A DNA stretch of 64,000 nucleotides, taken from contig NZ_CP096203.1 of NCBI RefSeq assembly GCF_023195755.1, forward strand, positions 1 to 64,000, given 5' to 3'. The notes beneath the pieces are model-generated. The model did not search any database and was not told where the DNA came from. It saw only the letters and a program-made list of their open reading frames with translations. The DNA comes from Chryseobacterium nepalense. Its GTDB lineage: Bacteria; Bacteroidota; Bacteroidia; Flavobacteriales; Weeksellaceae. This document shows positions 43,679 to 51,006 of the stretch, piece by piece (position 1 is the first letter of the stretch; the number at the start of each line of letters is the position of its first letter). The position numbers and the translations under genes are program-made.

Positions 43679-43686
43679 CAAATTTA
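43679..43686 (-). promoter_or_regulatory. -7 box immediately before the lipocalin-like gene
   Basis: On the minus strand TAAATTTG fits TAnnTTTG and ends five bases before the ATG at 43673, predicting a leaderless or nearly leaderless mRNA. Confidence 0.5.
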
Positions 43687-43860
43687 AGAATATGCTAAAA
43701 TATAAATAAATTTGAAATATCTCTAATGAAATTAAGGTTTTTTAAACGAATGTTTGTAAACAAAATAATTTGACCGGAAGTTTGAAGATGGTAATGGCAG
43801 GTTCATAATTAATTTCTGAATTTTATAACCTCCATCTTCCATCTTCACGCTTCCTGTTTT

Positions 43861-45024
43861 TTAATAGCTCATTTCTACGATCTTCTTTGCATCCTGAGGC
43901 GTAAGTTTTTTATATTCACCAAGACCTGTCCATTTTCTTTCGGTGAATGCTTTTTCCACTCGTTCTGCTGTTCCCTGGAAATCTTCGGTGTATTCCGAAA
44001 GCTTAGTCTGGATGTGCAGGCTGTGGAAAAAATCTTCCAGCTTTCTGATTCCTGCTTCTGCTCGTTCTTCAAGAGTTCCCTCTTTAATTCCCCACACTCT
44101 TTCTGCATACTGAGCGAGCTTTCCTTTTTTAACTTCAAAATTATAGCGGTAATGGGAAGGAGCAATGATGGCCAGTGTTCTTGCATGATCAATTCCGAAA
44201 TATGCGGTCAGTTCATGGCCCATTGCGTGAACTGCCCAGTCGGTAATCACACCTTTCTGAATAAGCCCGTTTAAGGCCATTGTGCAGCACCACATGAAAT
44301 TTCCGGCTGCTTCATAGTCGAAATCATCTGCAAGAACTTTCGGAGCAGTTTCCTGAAGGCTGATCAGGATGCTTTCTGCAATTCTCTCCTGCAAATCTGC
44401 CGGGGAAGGTGCTGTCATATATTGTTCCAAAACATGTGTATAAGCATCTGTTAAACCATTTACAATTTGTCTTGCTGGTATTGATCTTACGACTTCAGGA
44501 TCCAGGACTGAAAATTGCGGGAAAAGGCCCGGACCTCCGGAAGACAATTTTTCATTGGTCTCTCTTCTTGAAATCACATAGCCGGAATTCATTTCAGATC
44601 CGGTTGCGGGCAACGTAAGAACCGTTCCGAAAGGCAATCCTTCTCCTTCGAAAGTTCTTACGGATTTGGTAAGGATTTCCCACGGCTCACCATCATAATT
44701 TGCTGCTGCAGAGAGAAATTTTGTTCCGTCAATCACCGAACCTCCGCCAACGGCCAGAAGGAAATCGATATCTTTTTCTTTGATAAATTGGAGTGCATTG
44801 ACCAGAACTTCATATTCGGGATTGGCAGGAACGCCGCCGAACTCATAGATTTCATGATCTTTCAACGCCTCTTTTACCTGGTCGTAAACACCATTATTTT
44901 TAATGCTTCCGCCGCCATAAATCATTAAAACTTTAGCATTGGCCGGAACTTCTTTAGATATTTTGGCAATTTCCCCTTTACCGAAAAGTATTTTAGTTGG
45001 ATTTTTAAACTCGAAATTAAGCAT
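43861..45024 (-). CDS. Iron-containing alcohol dehydrogenase (YqhD-like)
   Basis: This NAD(P)H-dependent dehydrogenase reduces aldehydes. The 387-residue protein has the GGGSIKNNGVYDQV nucleotide start, GGGSVIDGTKFL (about 93-104), and metal-binding positions in GLTDAYTHVLEQY and WAVHAMGHELTAYFGIDHA (about 190-278). A YqhD-type role in detoxifying short aldehydes is inferred from similarity. A -7 box lies 22 bases upstream of the ATG. The gap beyond its 3' end carries a GAAGATGG...CCATCTTC inverted repeat that may act as terminator. Confidence 0.93.
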   Translation of the reverse strand: MLNFEFKNPTKILFGKGEIAKISKEVPANAKVLMIYGGGSIKNNGVYDQVKEALKDHEIYEFGGVPANPEYEVLVNALQFIKEKDIDFLLAVGGGSVIDGTKFLSAAANYDGEPWEILTKSVRTFEGEGLPFGTVLTLPATGSEMNSGYVISRRETNEKLSSGGPGLFPQFSVLDPEVVRSIPARQIVNGLTDAYTHVLEQYMTAPSPADLQERIAESILISLQETAPKVLADDFDYEAAGNFMWCCTMALNGLIQKGVITDWAVHAMGHELTAYFGIDHARTLAIIAPSHYRYNFEVKKGKLAQYAERVWGIKEGTLEERAEAGIRKLEDFFHSLHIQTKLSEYTEDFQGTAERVEKAFTERKWTGLGEYKKLTPQDAKKIVEMSY

Positions 45025-45046
45025 AGTCCTTAAATTTATTTAAATT

Positions 45047-45054
45047 CAAATGTA
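45047..45054 (-). promoter_or_regulatory. -7 box of the alcohol dehydrogenase gene
   Basis: On the minus strand TACATTTG fits TAnnTTTG, 22 bases before the ATG at 45024. Confidence 0.5.
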
Positions 45055-45146
45055 CGCAATGCTTGATGAAATCCGGGTTAATAAAGTTTTAAAATTTTAA
45101 TGATTCAGTTTTATTAAAACTATCGGGTTTATTATAATAGACGTTT

Positions 45147-45257
45147 CGTCAGTTCGAGTGAAAATTCTGAAAAGAATTTTATATCGAGAACATATTAACT
45201 AAGAGTTCTCGATACAATTTTCCTCCATTTCATTACGGAAAATCACTCGAACTGACG
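45147..45257. repeat. Palindromic GTCAGTTCGAGT element, copy 1 (111 bp)
   Basis: The ends CGTCAGTTCGAGTG and CACTCGAACTGACG are perfectly complementary. An inner pair ATCGAGAAC (45183-45191) and GTTCTCGAT (45205-45213) is also complementary, giving a two-tier cruciform. It has the form of a short palindromic mobile-element-like repeat and contains no gene. Confidence 0.85.
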
Positions 45258-45302
45258 ATTAATTGAAAGACGTATATTAAAGAAGATTTATATTTTTCAT
45301 CA

Positions 45303-45420
45303 CGTCAGTTCGAGTAAAAATTCTGAAAAGAATTTTGTATCGAGAACAGATCTCTTAATTATAAAAAGTTCTTGATATGCTTTTATTGATTGTATTGCGA
45401 AAAACCTGTCTGAACTGACG
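45303..45420. repeat. Palindromic GTCAGTTCGAGT element, copy 2 (118 bp)
   Basis: The same left arm and inner block (ATTCTGAAAAGAATTTT then ATCGAGAAC) recur in the same orientation 45 bases after copy 1. Its right arm is more decayed (GTCTGAACTGACG). The two copies in tandem are more likely an insertion or duplication of the element than chance. Confidence 0.8.
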
Positions 45421-45469
45421 GATTAAAATATTTTGTATGTAAAGTGAAATTTATGCATTCAGTTGAGGC

Positions 45470-45637
45470 CATCAACTACTTTGATGAGATCGTCAAGTAC
45501 TTCGAATGGCGGATCAATCAGTTCGATGAAGCAATCAAGTGTTTCGAATAAGCGATCAACTGCTCCGAAGAGGGAACCAACCAGTCCGAAGTAGCGATCA
45601 ACTCCTCCGAAGAGCCGATCAACCAGTCCGAAGAGAT
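45470..45637. repeat. 21-bp minisatellite, eight units
   Basis: Eight direct 21-bp units, consensus near GATCAACCAGTCCGAAGAG plus two bases, start at 45470 and repeat every 21 bases. A ninth partial unit follows. On the minus strand four to five units are open and read as a seven-residue repeat (WLVPSSE, QLIAYSK, HLIASSN), within a 66-codon frame (45718-45518) that has no clear start context. The rest of the 782-base gap between the dehydrogenase gene and 45807 is AT-rich. Confidence 0.85.
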
Positions 45638-45806
45638 AGTCAAGTGCAATTTGTTATTTTTCAATGCTTTATAGCTTCGTTGAAAAGAGCGAATCAATGA
45701 AACAGTACGCTGTATCAATAGAATTCAGAGCTTTTTAAACATAAAAAGTAATTTTGTGTATGAAATAAATAGCGGATATTATAGAAATCGAACAGACATA
45801 TTTATA

Positions 45807-46385
45807 TTAAAAAGTTCCATTGCTTTTTACCTCATGTTTTCCCGTTTTCCTGTTGATCTTAATGAAAAAAGACTCTTTGTTTTCGGTATTGTTTGTAAGC
45901 TTGGTGAGATATAGGAAAATATTTTTATCATCCATTTTATAAGAGCTGCTTAGTGCATTGCCTGTGTCAACAGTATAACCGTATGTGTTGGCTATTAAAA
46001 TAGCTTCCGGAAGATTATCGACAGTTCCGATAAAATCTCTCAGTTGCTGTTCAGTTGAAAAGTATTTCGTTTTACCTTTTTCACAGGCCAGAAGGTAAGA
46101 AAAACAATCTTCACCCAGGCATTTCTGAAAAAATCCTTTCTCAGGAGTAGGATCATTTAAAGTCATGAAATCCGGTGCCTGGCTTTCATAGATAACCGCT
46201 TTGTCGGGATCCGGATTGTTTCTGAGAACGCTCCAGTAATCGTATTTTTTGTCCGGAACGATAAAAGGGTAGAGTAGTTCCGGATTGTCGAGAATTTCAG
46301 GAATTTTTTGGTAACCTGCCGGAACAGTTTTCTGGCTGAAAACCAAACCTGAACACAGCAATACAATCGGAAATAATACTTTCAT
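45807..46385 (-). CDS. Secreted protein of unknown function
   Basis: I do not recognise this 192-residue product. It has a signal peptide (ending near VFSQ, residues 15-18). The mature part contains a cysteine pair in FFQKCLGEDCFSYLLAC, an FSTEQQLRDFIGTVDNLPEAIL helix landmark and a beta-rich C-terminus ending KTGKHEVKSNGTF. No membrane helix or lipobox follows the signal. It is probably periplasmic and stands alone after the minisatellite region. Confidence 0.7.
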   Translation of the reverse strand: MKVLFPIVLLCSGLVFSQKTVPAGYQKIPEILDNPELLYPFIVPDKKYDYWSVLRNNPDPDKAVIYESQAPDFMTLNDPTPEKGFFQKCLGEDCFSYLLACEKGKTKYFSTEQQLRDFIGTVDNLPEAILIANTYGYTVDTGNALSSSYKMDDKNIFLYLTKLTNNTENKESFFIKINRKTGKHEVKSNGTF

Positions 46386-46568
46386 TCTGTCATTGTTTTA
46401 ATTTAGCAAAAAAGCTGTTAAACTATTTTAAAGTTAACCACAAAAGAGGCAAGGATATTTTAAAGTTGTTACTGGAGAAACAAAGTTCTCAAAAGAATAA
46501 AAATCAAAGATTTTAAAAACTATTGTGTTCTTTATTCTTCATGTTGATGAACTTTAATTGAAAGTATT

Positions 46569-46588
46569 TAAATCTTTTGCGGTTAATA
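46569..46588. repeat. Short interspersed TCTTTTGCGGTTAA unit
   Basis: AAATCTTTTGCGGTTAATAG is related to the last block of the elements at 24861, 32161 and 35645. It lies in the 229-base gap between two secreted-protein genes; the rest of that gap is AT-rich. Confidence 0.4.
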
Positions 46589-46614
46589 GAAATTTTCAAC
46601 AAGTAAAAGGAAAT

Positions 46615-47019
46615 TTACTGGAATATAATTTTGTAATATCCGTTTTCATCTTTCACATCAAATCCCACGCCGGTAAAAGTCAGTTTTTTGATCTGATAGC
46701 CTTCGCAGCCGCTATTGAATTCTGCGGATTCTATTGAGAAATCAAAAAGTTTGACATTAGAATAAAATTTATAATTTTTTGTACCGTTGTACGCTCCTAC
46801 ATTTTCCAGAAGTACCCTGTTCTCTGAAGTTTTGGTGAGCTGAATGGCAACATTGTTTTCATCCTGTATGGAATAGGTGGTCAATGTTCCATTGGCAATA
46901 AGGTTTTCACCGGCAGCATTCACAAATTCAAAAACAATAGGCTGTGGCGGATTATAGCAATCTTCACCGCAGGCGGTGAAAAGGAAGGCCATTATAAAGA
47001 ATATGAATATTTTTTTCAT
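46615..47019 (-). CDS. Small lipoprotein of unknown function
   Basis: The 134-residue product has a lipoprotein signal with a lipobox cysteine at residue 17 (FTAC). It continues GEDCYNPPQPIVFEFVNAAGENL and has a further cysteine in FNSGCEGYQI. The mature part looks like a single beta-sandwich and may be an outer membrane lipoprotein. I do not recognise the family. It stands alone. Confidence 0.7.
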   Translation of the reverse strand: MKKIFIFFIMAFLFTACGEDCYNPPQPIVFEFVNAAGENLIANGTLTTYSIQDENNVAIQLTKTSENRVLLENVGAYNGTKNYKFYSNVKLFDFSIESAEFNSGCEGYQIKKLTFTGVGFDVKDENGYYKIIFQ

Positions 47020-47105
47020 GAGATTAATATCTGTGAAGTGTAAAATTAATTATTAAAAATATATTAATGTCATAAAAAACCAACAGTAAGCTAAAATTTT
47101 AGTAA

Positions 47106-47558
47106 TTACTTTTTTTCTGCCGGGTTGCTACTATCCAAATCTATTGTAATAAGATCTCTTGCATAATCATTTGCCTTTTGATATTTATTGAAAAGCATTT
47201 CCAAAATATTGTTGTCGATCATCTTATTTTTAATATAATAATAAACGAGTTCCGCTCTTATAGATCTTAATTCAAACAATACAAGTTTATATGTATTTTT
47301 CTTATTATCAGTTTGAAATAACGTATCAAATGCAGTAACGGCAGTAGCAACCGCTCCTAAAATTAATGTAACTTTTGCTGTAGTAATATCCTCAATTTCC
47401 GCAATTCCTGATACAATAGTAATTGTTGCAGTAAAAGCAATTTGGATAATTCTGATAAAGTAGAACAGCAGGGCATATTTCCTGGTTTTCCTTTCAATTC
47501 TGTTAATCTCTTTCTGAATTTGAATATAAAAAGGGTTGTTTATTGAATTATCTTTCAT
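47106..47558 (-). CDS. SLATT-like (DUF4231-type) two-helix membrane protein
   Basis: The 150-residue product has a charged N-terminal helix (IQKEINRIERKTRKYALLFY). Two adjacent membrane helices follow (about 27-50 and 60-82), then a long cytoplasmic helix (FQTDNKKNTYKLVLFELRSI to YARDLITI). This N-helix, two-TM, long-helix layout is that of SLATT-domain proteins, which often act as membrane effectors near nucleotide or nucleic-acid sensors in conflict systems. No partner sensor gene is next to it; it stands alone before ppc. The family call is by architecture only. Confidence 0.6.
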   Translation of the reverse strand: MKDNSINNPFYIQIQKEINRIERKTRKYALLFYFIRIIQIAFTATITIVSGIAEIEDITTAKVTLILGAVATAVTAFDTLFQTDNKKNTYKLVLFELRSIRAELVYYYIKNKMIDNNILEMLFNKYQKANDYARDLITIDLDSSNPAEKK

Positions 47559-47638
47559 AGGTTTAGTTTTATATAAAAATATGTAATTAATTTTAAGAAT
47601 TCAATGAAACAGAATTAATTATTTTAAGCTATTCTTCG

Positions 47639-47669
47639 TTTGAAATCAAATCAAAATCCCCTACATTTG
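47639..47669 (+). promoter_or_regulatory. Consensus promoter directly before ppc
   Basis: TTTG (47639-47642), exactly 19 bases, then TACATTTG (47662-47669) match the full Bacteroidetes promoter. Only five bases separate the -7 box from the ATG at 47675, predicting a leaderless mRNA. Confidence 0.8.
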
Positions 47670-47674
47670 TTATT

Positions 47675-50209
47675 ATGATACACGACCAACGCGCAGAAAA
47701 ATTCAGGCAGATCGTGGAAAATAAGTTCCAGATCTACAATTCATTGTTTATGAGCCTGCCTTATGATAAAATGACGAACATCGGGATGCTCCTTCCGTTT
47801 CTTTGTGAAGAAAGCAAAACCGGCTACCAAGCCGGGAAAACTCCCGAAGAAATCGTTGAAGAATTCTTTAAAAGCCATACCGATTTGCAGACCGAAGAAC
47901 AGAAACTCGAACTGCTTTTTAAAATTATACAATATATTGAAAGACAGGTTGTTTTGTTCGACAGTATCGAAGATGCAGCATTTCCCAATCTTCATTCCGA
48001 CAGCGACAAAGGCACGGTAACCAACCTTTACGAGCATTCCCTTCAGGACCATAAACTGGAACAGGTTCGTGAAAAACTCAAAGATTTTGCGATCAAAATT
48101 GTCTTTACCGCACACCCGACCCAGTTTTATCCGAACTCGGTACAAAGGATTCTTCATGACCTCAGAAATGCAATTACCCACGATTCGATCACCAATATCG
48201 ATATGCTTCTGCAGCAATTGGGGAAAACGCCATTTGTAAATAAAGAAAAACCGACCCCGATTGATGAAGCCATGAGCATCATTTATTATCTGAGATATGT
48301 GTATTACGATACGATTGGGGAACTTTTCACGAAAATAAAAGAAACGTTCGGAAGTGAGCATTTCCATATTCATGAAGACCTTATCCAGCTTGGTTTCTGG
48401 CCGGGCGGCGACCGCGACGGAAATCCTTTTGTAACGGCCGATGTTACCAAGAGGGTAGCAGAAGAACTTCACTCAGCCATTCTCAAAGCATATTACAATA
48501 ATCTGAAGTCAGTAAGAAGAAGATTGAGTTTCAGGGGAGTTTCGGAAGTGTTGACAAAACTCAGCAACGAACTGTATTCGGCTATATTCAGAAATGAAAG
48601 AATTACAGCAGATGATATCATCAGACGACTGGATGAAGCGGAAACAATTGTCAGAGAGCAGCATAATTCGCTGTTTATTGATCTGCTGACGGATTTCAGG
48701 GACAGGGTGAAAATTTTCGGAACCCACTTTGCGACATTGGACGTTCGCCAGGACAGCAGGATTCATCAGAAAGTAATTGATGAAGTTTTTGCCAAAGTTG
48801 TCGGAAATCCAGACGCTGGTTCAGAAGAGAAATTCAACCGTCTGATTCAGGTTTCGGAAAAAATAAATCCGGATGATTTTGAAGATATCGTTAAAGATAC
48901 TTTGCTTACGGTTGCTCAGATTACAGACATTCAAATGCTTAACGGCTTGAGAGGAATGAACCGCTACATTATTTCCAATTCCGATGCGGTAAAGGATGTG
49001 ATGAATGTGTATGCATTTTTCAAAATCTGCGGTTATCAGGATGCAGAAATCAAGATGGATATTGTTCCGTTGTTCGAAACCATGGAAGGTCTTGCCAATG
49101 CGGAAAAAGTAATGGCTGAACTGTATCAGAATCCGGTGTATCAAAAGCATCTGGAAAGAAGAGGAAATCAGCAGACCATTATGCTTGGCTTTTCTGATGG
49201 TACAAAAGACGGCGGCTATCTCAAAGCCAATTGGGAAATTTACAAGGCCAAGGAAGTTTTAACGAAACTTTCCGAACAAAACGGAATTAAAGTGGTCTTC
49301 TTCGACGGAAGAGGCGGTCCGCCTGCAAGAGGTGGCGGAAAAACCCACGATTTTTATGCTTCCCAGGGAAAAACGATTGCCAATAATAAGATTGAATTAA
49401 CAATTCAGGGACAGACGATTACCAGTATTTTCGGGAATAAGGAGCAGGCAAAATACAATTTTGAACAGCTCTTAACAGCCGGTGTGGAGAATGATGTGTT
49501 TAAAAATTCCAAAAAAGACCTTACGGAAAAAGAAAGATCGCTGATTGCCGAACTGGCCGATATCAGCTATAAAAAATATTCGGATCTGAAAGCACATCCT
49601 ATGTTTGTTCCCTATCTCCAGGAAATGAGTACGCTGGAATATTACGGGAAAACCAATATCGGAAGCCGCCCGTCGAAAAGAGGTGTCGGAAATGAGCTTA
49701 AATTTGAAGATTTAAGAGCCATTCCTTTTGTAGGTTCATGGTCACAGCTGAAGCAGAATGTTCCCGGGTTTTTCGGACTCGGTTTTGCTATGCAGCAGAT
49801 GAAAGAACAGGGACGGTTTGACGAAGTAACAGCACTGTACAGGGGTTCCGACTTCTTCAAAACATTGGTTTTAAACTCCATGATGAGTTTAAATAAAACT
49901 TATTTTCCGCTGACTTATTACATTAAAAATAATCCTAAATTCGGGGCATTCTGGAATATTTTGTTTGATGAATATAACCTTTCTAAAAATATTATGTTGG
50001 AGCTTACCGGCTTCACCATGCTCCAACAGGAAGATCCGCTTTCCAGAAAATCCGTAAAGATCCGCGAAAGAATTGTTCTTCCTTTATTGAGTATTCAACA
50101 ATATGCCCTGATTAAAATTCAGAAAGGGGAAGGAAATAAAGAAGCGTATGAAAAGCTTGTGACGCGGTCTTTGTTTGGAAATATCAACGCCAGCAGAAAT
50201 TCAGCTTAA
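47675..50209 (+). CDS. ppc: Phosphoenolpyruvate carboxylase
   Basis: This enzyme carboxylates PEP to oxaloacetate to refill the TCA cycle. The 844-residue protein keeps the catalytic histidine in VFTAHPTQFYPNSVQ (about 146-160), the GGDRDGNPFVT loop (about 246-256) and GFSDGTKDGGYLKANWE near 508. The glycine-rich FFDGRGGPPARGGG is near 547. The gene is preceded by a consensus promoter only five bases from the ATG. The following lipoprotein gene starts 7 bases after the stop, so it may be read through from ppc. Confidence 0.97.
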   Translation: MIHDQRAEKFRQIVENKFQIYNSLFMSLPYDKMTNIGMLLPFLCEESKTGYQAGKTPEEIVEEFFKSHTDLQTEEQKLELLFKIIQYIERQVVLFDSIEDAAFPNLHSDSDKGTVTNLYEHSLQDHKLEQVREKLKDFAIKIVFTAHPTQFYPNSVQRILHDLRNAITHDSITNIDMLLQQLGKTPFVNKEKPTPIDEAMSIIYYLRYVYYDTIGELFTKIKETFGSEHFHIHEDLIQLGFWPGGDRDGNPFVTADVTKRVAEELHSAILKAYYNNLKSVRRRLSFRGVSEVLTKLSNELYSAIFRNERITADDIIRRLDEAETIVREQHNSLFIDLLTDFRDRVKIFGTHFATLDVRQDSRIHQKVIDEVFAKVVGNPDAGSEEKFNRLIQVSEKINPDDFEDIVKDTLLTVAQITDIQMLNGLRGMNRYIISNSDAVKDVMNVYAFFKICGYQDAEIKMDIVPLFETMEGLANAEKVMAELYQNPVYQKHLERRGNQQTIMLGFSDGTKDGGYLKANWEIYKAKEVLTKLSEQNGIKVVFFDGRGGPPARGGGKTHDFYASQGKTIANNKIELTIQGQTITSIFGNKEQAKYNFEQLLTAGVENDVFKNSKKDLTEKERSLIAELADISYKKYSDLKAHPMFVPYLQEMSTLEYYGKTNIGSRPSKRGVGNELKFEDLRAIPFVGSWSQLKQNVPGFFGLGFAMQQMKEQGRFDEVTALYRGSDFFKTLVLNSMMSLNKTYFPLTYYIKNNPKFGAFWNILFDEYNLSKNIMLELTGFTMLQQEDPLSRKSVKIRERIVLPLLSIQQYALIKIQKGEGNKEAYEKLVTRSLFGNINASRNSA

Positions 50210-50216
50210 AAATAGT

Positions 50217-50963
50217 ATGAAAAATATATTCTTTTCAGTTTCGGTTTTTACAGCCCTTTTTTTGTTTGATGGTTGTAAAAAATCCAATGAAAGCCAGTTG
50301 CCGCCAGCTGCTAAAAATGAAGCATTATCGGTAAAAAAAGTTTTGGAAGATCATGTAAAAACTGCTGATAAGAAAAAACCTGCTGATTTTATACCCAATG
50401 GATTTGTGCTTTTTGATGAAGTAGAAGGAGATCTGAATAACGACGGACGTAAAGATCATGTGCTGATCATTAAAGGAACTGAAAAGGATAAAATAGTCAC
50501 CGATGAGTATCGTGGAAAACTGGATCGAAACCGCCGGGGAATTATTATCTTGTTTAAAACAGAAGATAACAGCTATAAAAAGATTGTAGAAAACAACAAC
50601 TGCTTTTCATCCGAAAACGAAGATGGCGGCGTATATTATGCTCCGGAAATGGAAGTTTCCATAGACAAAAATAATCTCTATGTTAATTATATGCACGGCA
50701 GATATGGATACTGGACCTATACTTTTAAATACAGAAGCAATGATTTCCAGCTCATTGGTTATGATGCAAGCTATAACCGCGGCCCGATTGTTCAAAATGA
50801 GACAAGCATTAATTTTTTAACCGGTAAAAAGCAGATTAAAGATAATATCAATAAAGATGAGGAAGACAAGGATGAGGTTTTCAAGGAAACATGGTCTAAA
50901 GTTGATATTCAAAAGCCTGTTCTTTTATCTGAAATTAAAGATTTTGATGAACTCAGCTTCTGA
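50217..50963 (+). CDS. Lipoprotein of unknown function
   Basis: The 248-residue product starts at the ATG at 50217. This choice gives a lipoprotein signal with a lipobox cysteine at residue 20 (FDGC). An upstream in-frame ATG inside ppc gives no signal. The mature protein has a calcium-loop-like DLNNDGRKDHVL segment, as in FG-GAP/VCBS-type proteins. It also has NLYVNYMHGRYGYWTYTFKYR, a pattern of beta-propeller or beta-barrel repeats seen in Bacteroidetes lipoproteins. Function is unknown. It follows ppc by 7 bases. Confidence 0.75.
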   Translation: MKNIFFSVSVFTALFLFDGCKKSNESQLPPAAKNEALSVKKVLEDHVKTADKKKPADFIPNGFVLFDEVEGDLNNDGRKDHVLIIKGTEKDKIVTDEYRGKLDRNRRGIIILFKTEDNSYKKIVENNNCFSSENEDGGVYYAPEMEVSIDKNNLYVNYMHGRYGYWTYTFKYRSNDFQLIGYDASYNRGPIVQNETSINFLTGKKQIKDNINKDEEDKDEVFKETWSKVDIQKPVLLSEIKDFDELSF

Positions 50964-50975
50964 CATAAATTCAAT

Positions 50976-51004
50976 AAAAAACCTCTCGGACTGAGAGGTT
51001 TTTG
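50976..51004. terminator. Bidirectional terminator between convergent genes
   Basis: AACCTCTC (50980-50987) pairs with GAGAGGTT (50993-51000) around five bases. A and T runs flank it, serving the lipoprotein gene (+) and the subtilase gene (-). Confidence 0.9.
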
Positions 51005-51006
51005 CT

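Noticed and set aside
45470..45637. Possible CRISPR array in the regularly spaced repeats
   Set aside because: Units are contiguous 21-bp copies with no unique spacers, and there are no cas genes nearby. It is a minisatellite. The same holds for 10632-10746.
47741..48472. A 243-codon open frame antisense to ppc
   Set aside because: It lies wholly inside ppc, has no recognisable motif, and is a mirror frame of strongly conserved coding sequence.
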